Below the pieces are notes generated by a model. The model made no database searches and was not told where the DNA came from. It was given only the letters and a program-made list of their open reading frames with translations. The position numbers were made by a program, and so were the translations under genes. From the NCBI GenBank assembly GCA_027067015.1, contig JAMOMS010000240.1, forward strand, positions 1 to 7,186: 7,186 nt of DNA. Direction: 5' to 3'. This DNA comes from Campylobacterales bacterium (GTDB taxonomy: Bacteria > Campylobacterota > Campylobacteria > Campylobacterales > Hydrogenimonadaceae). Positions 6,416 to 7,186 of the stretch are shown piece by piece. The stretch's first letter is position 1, and each line of letters starts with the position of its first letter.

Positions 6416-7186
6416 TTACTGCCCGTCGGGTTTGGGAATGTAAAGTTCGACGCTACGGGAAGGATCGGAAACGATCCCGTTGGGATCTACTTCCATCACG
6501 GTATAGGTATATTTGATACCCGGCATCATTGACGTATCGGTAAAGGTGGTGCCTCGAATGTTGGTAAAGCTCTTTTTCATTTTGCTCAGGCCGTTCCAGT
6601 AGGTGCGCACCACCCGGTAGTGATCGGCGCGACTATCCACCGGAGACCAACTGATCACGGCACGATTGCCCTGCACCGTAGCGGATGTCAACGTGGGCGC
6701 CAGCGGCTTGCCCAGGGTACTTCCGATAACGGGTGAATCAGGCATGGGACTCTCCAGGCCGTCTTTATCCACCGCCGTCACCTTGTAGTAGTAGGTGGCA
6801 CCGTCATCTTCCACATGATCGTCAAAGGCGGTCCCCTCCACTTTGGCGCGGTAGCTGTAAAAGCCCATGGCAAAAGGCGCGCGATAGACCTTGTAGTAAA
6901 CCACATCGGCGGTGGGGCTGGGGTTCCATGTCAAATGAACCCGTTTGGGCAGGTTCATGCTCGCCTTGATGGCCGAAGGGGGCAGAGGCAGGGGTTTGGT
7001 GATCGCCTTGACCGGCTCGCTGGGCTCAGTCACCTCACCGTTGCAGAGTTGACAGCGCACCCGGTACATATAGACTTCACCGTCGCCCAGCTTTTTGTCA
7101 ATATATTCGGCGCTCAGACGCTGTTTCACCGTCGCCTCTTTCTCCCATTTGTCAGGGTGAGAGACGCTGGCGCGCTCGACAATATA
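6416..7186 (-). CDS. flpA: Fibronectin type III repeat protein, FlpA-like putative lipoprotein; N-terminus beyond window
   Basis: The frame is open to the right edge, so this is the C-terminal 256 residues of a larger protein; an internal GTG at 7129 is not a convincing start because the FN3 sequence continues upstream of it. Three FN3 domains are visible: a partial one (window residues 1-63, starting YIVERA), a second (about 71-157, with LTWNPSP and YYYKVTAVDKDGLESP) and a third (about 163-250, with ISWSPVD and YTYTVMEVDPNG). Each shows the beta-sandwich pattern of a Trp near strand B and a Tyr-rich strand F. From memory, C. jejuni FlpA, a surface lipoprotein and fibronectin-binding adhesin of about 410 residues, has closely similar phrases and the same neighbours. 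The lipobox would lie outside the window, so surface location is inferred. In an environmental host, fibronectin may not be the ligand. A CxxC (residues 45-48) occurs in the first domain. Confidence 0.85.
   Translation of the reverse strand, partial: YIVERASVSHPDKWEKEATVKQRLSAEYIDKKLGDGEVYMYRVRCQLCNGEVTEPSEPVKAITKPLPLPPSAIKASMNLPKRVHLTWNPSPTADVVYYKVYRAPFAMGFYSYRAKVEGTAFDDHVEDDGATYYYKVTAVDKDGLESPMPDSPVIGSTLGKPLAPTLTSATVQGNRAVISWSPVDSRADHYRVVRTYWNGLSKMKKSFTNIRGTTFTDTSMMPGIKYTYTVMEVDPNGIVSDPSRSVELYIPKPDGQ

Noticed and set aside
7127..7129. GTG at 7129 as the start of the FN3 protein
   Set aside because: The same frame stays open to the window edge and the upstream residues (YIVERA and following) are typical FN3 strand sequence, so the gene starts outside the window.

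Overview
The window is a compact, co-directional block of eight protein genes, all on the minus strand and so read from high to low coordinates. Gene content, gene order and protein style point to a member of the Campylobacterota (Epsilonproteobacteria). By eye the base composition is a little over half G+C, with AT-richer stretches in the coiled-coil and FtsX genes. That is high for this phylum and suggests an environmental lineage rather than Campylobacter or Helicobacter; the genus cannot be named from the sequence alone. From memory, Campylobacter jejuni has the same order (flpA, trmB, ftsE, ftsX, M23-like gene, pyrH, rpoZ, spoT), which is the main support for the phylum call.

Layout in transcription order. 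The right edge (7186 down to 6416) holds the 3' part of an FN3-repeat surface protein resembling FlpA, cut by the window. Ten bases later comes trmB, an enlarged tRNA guanine-N7 methyltransferase with extra N- and C-terminal regions. Its end overlaps ftsE (ABC ATPase), which overlaps ftsX (four-helix membrane partner), which overlaps by one base a secreted coiled-coil protein with a degenerate LytM/M23 domain. These last three look like a complete FtsEX-EnvC-type module for switching on septal peptidoglycan hydrolysis. After a 76-base gap with a plausible promoter come pyrH (UMP kinase), rpoZ (RNA polymerase omega) and spoT/rel (bifunctional ppGpp synthetase/hydrolase), separated by only 10-11 bases. 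spoT runs off the left edge after 505 codons, before its C-terminal regulatory part.

The genes fall into two likely transcription units. One is an envelope/division unit whose promoter lies beyond the right edge. The other is a nucleotide/stringent-response unit that can start at the internal promoter and may also receive read-through. No RNA gene, mobile element, CRISPR array, convincing terminator or intergenic region above 76 bases is visible. This is a conserved housekeeping neighbourhood rather than an accessory island. The points most worth a second look are at residue level: an omega subunit without the N-terminal MAR sequence, a TrmB with Val for Asp in its FPDPW motif, an M23 domain without metal ligands, and a CxxC pair in an FN3 domain.
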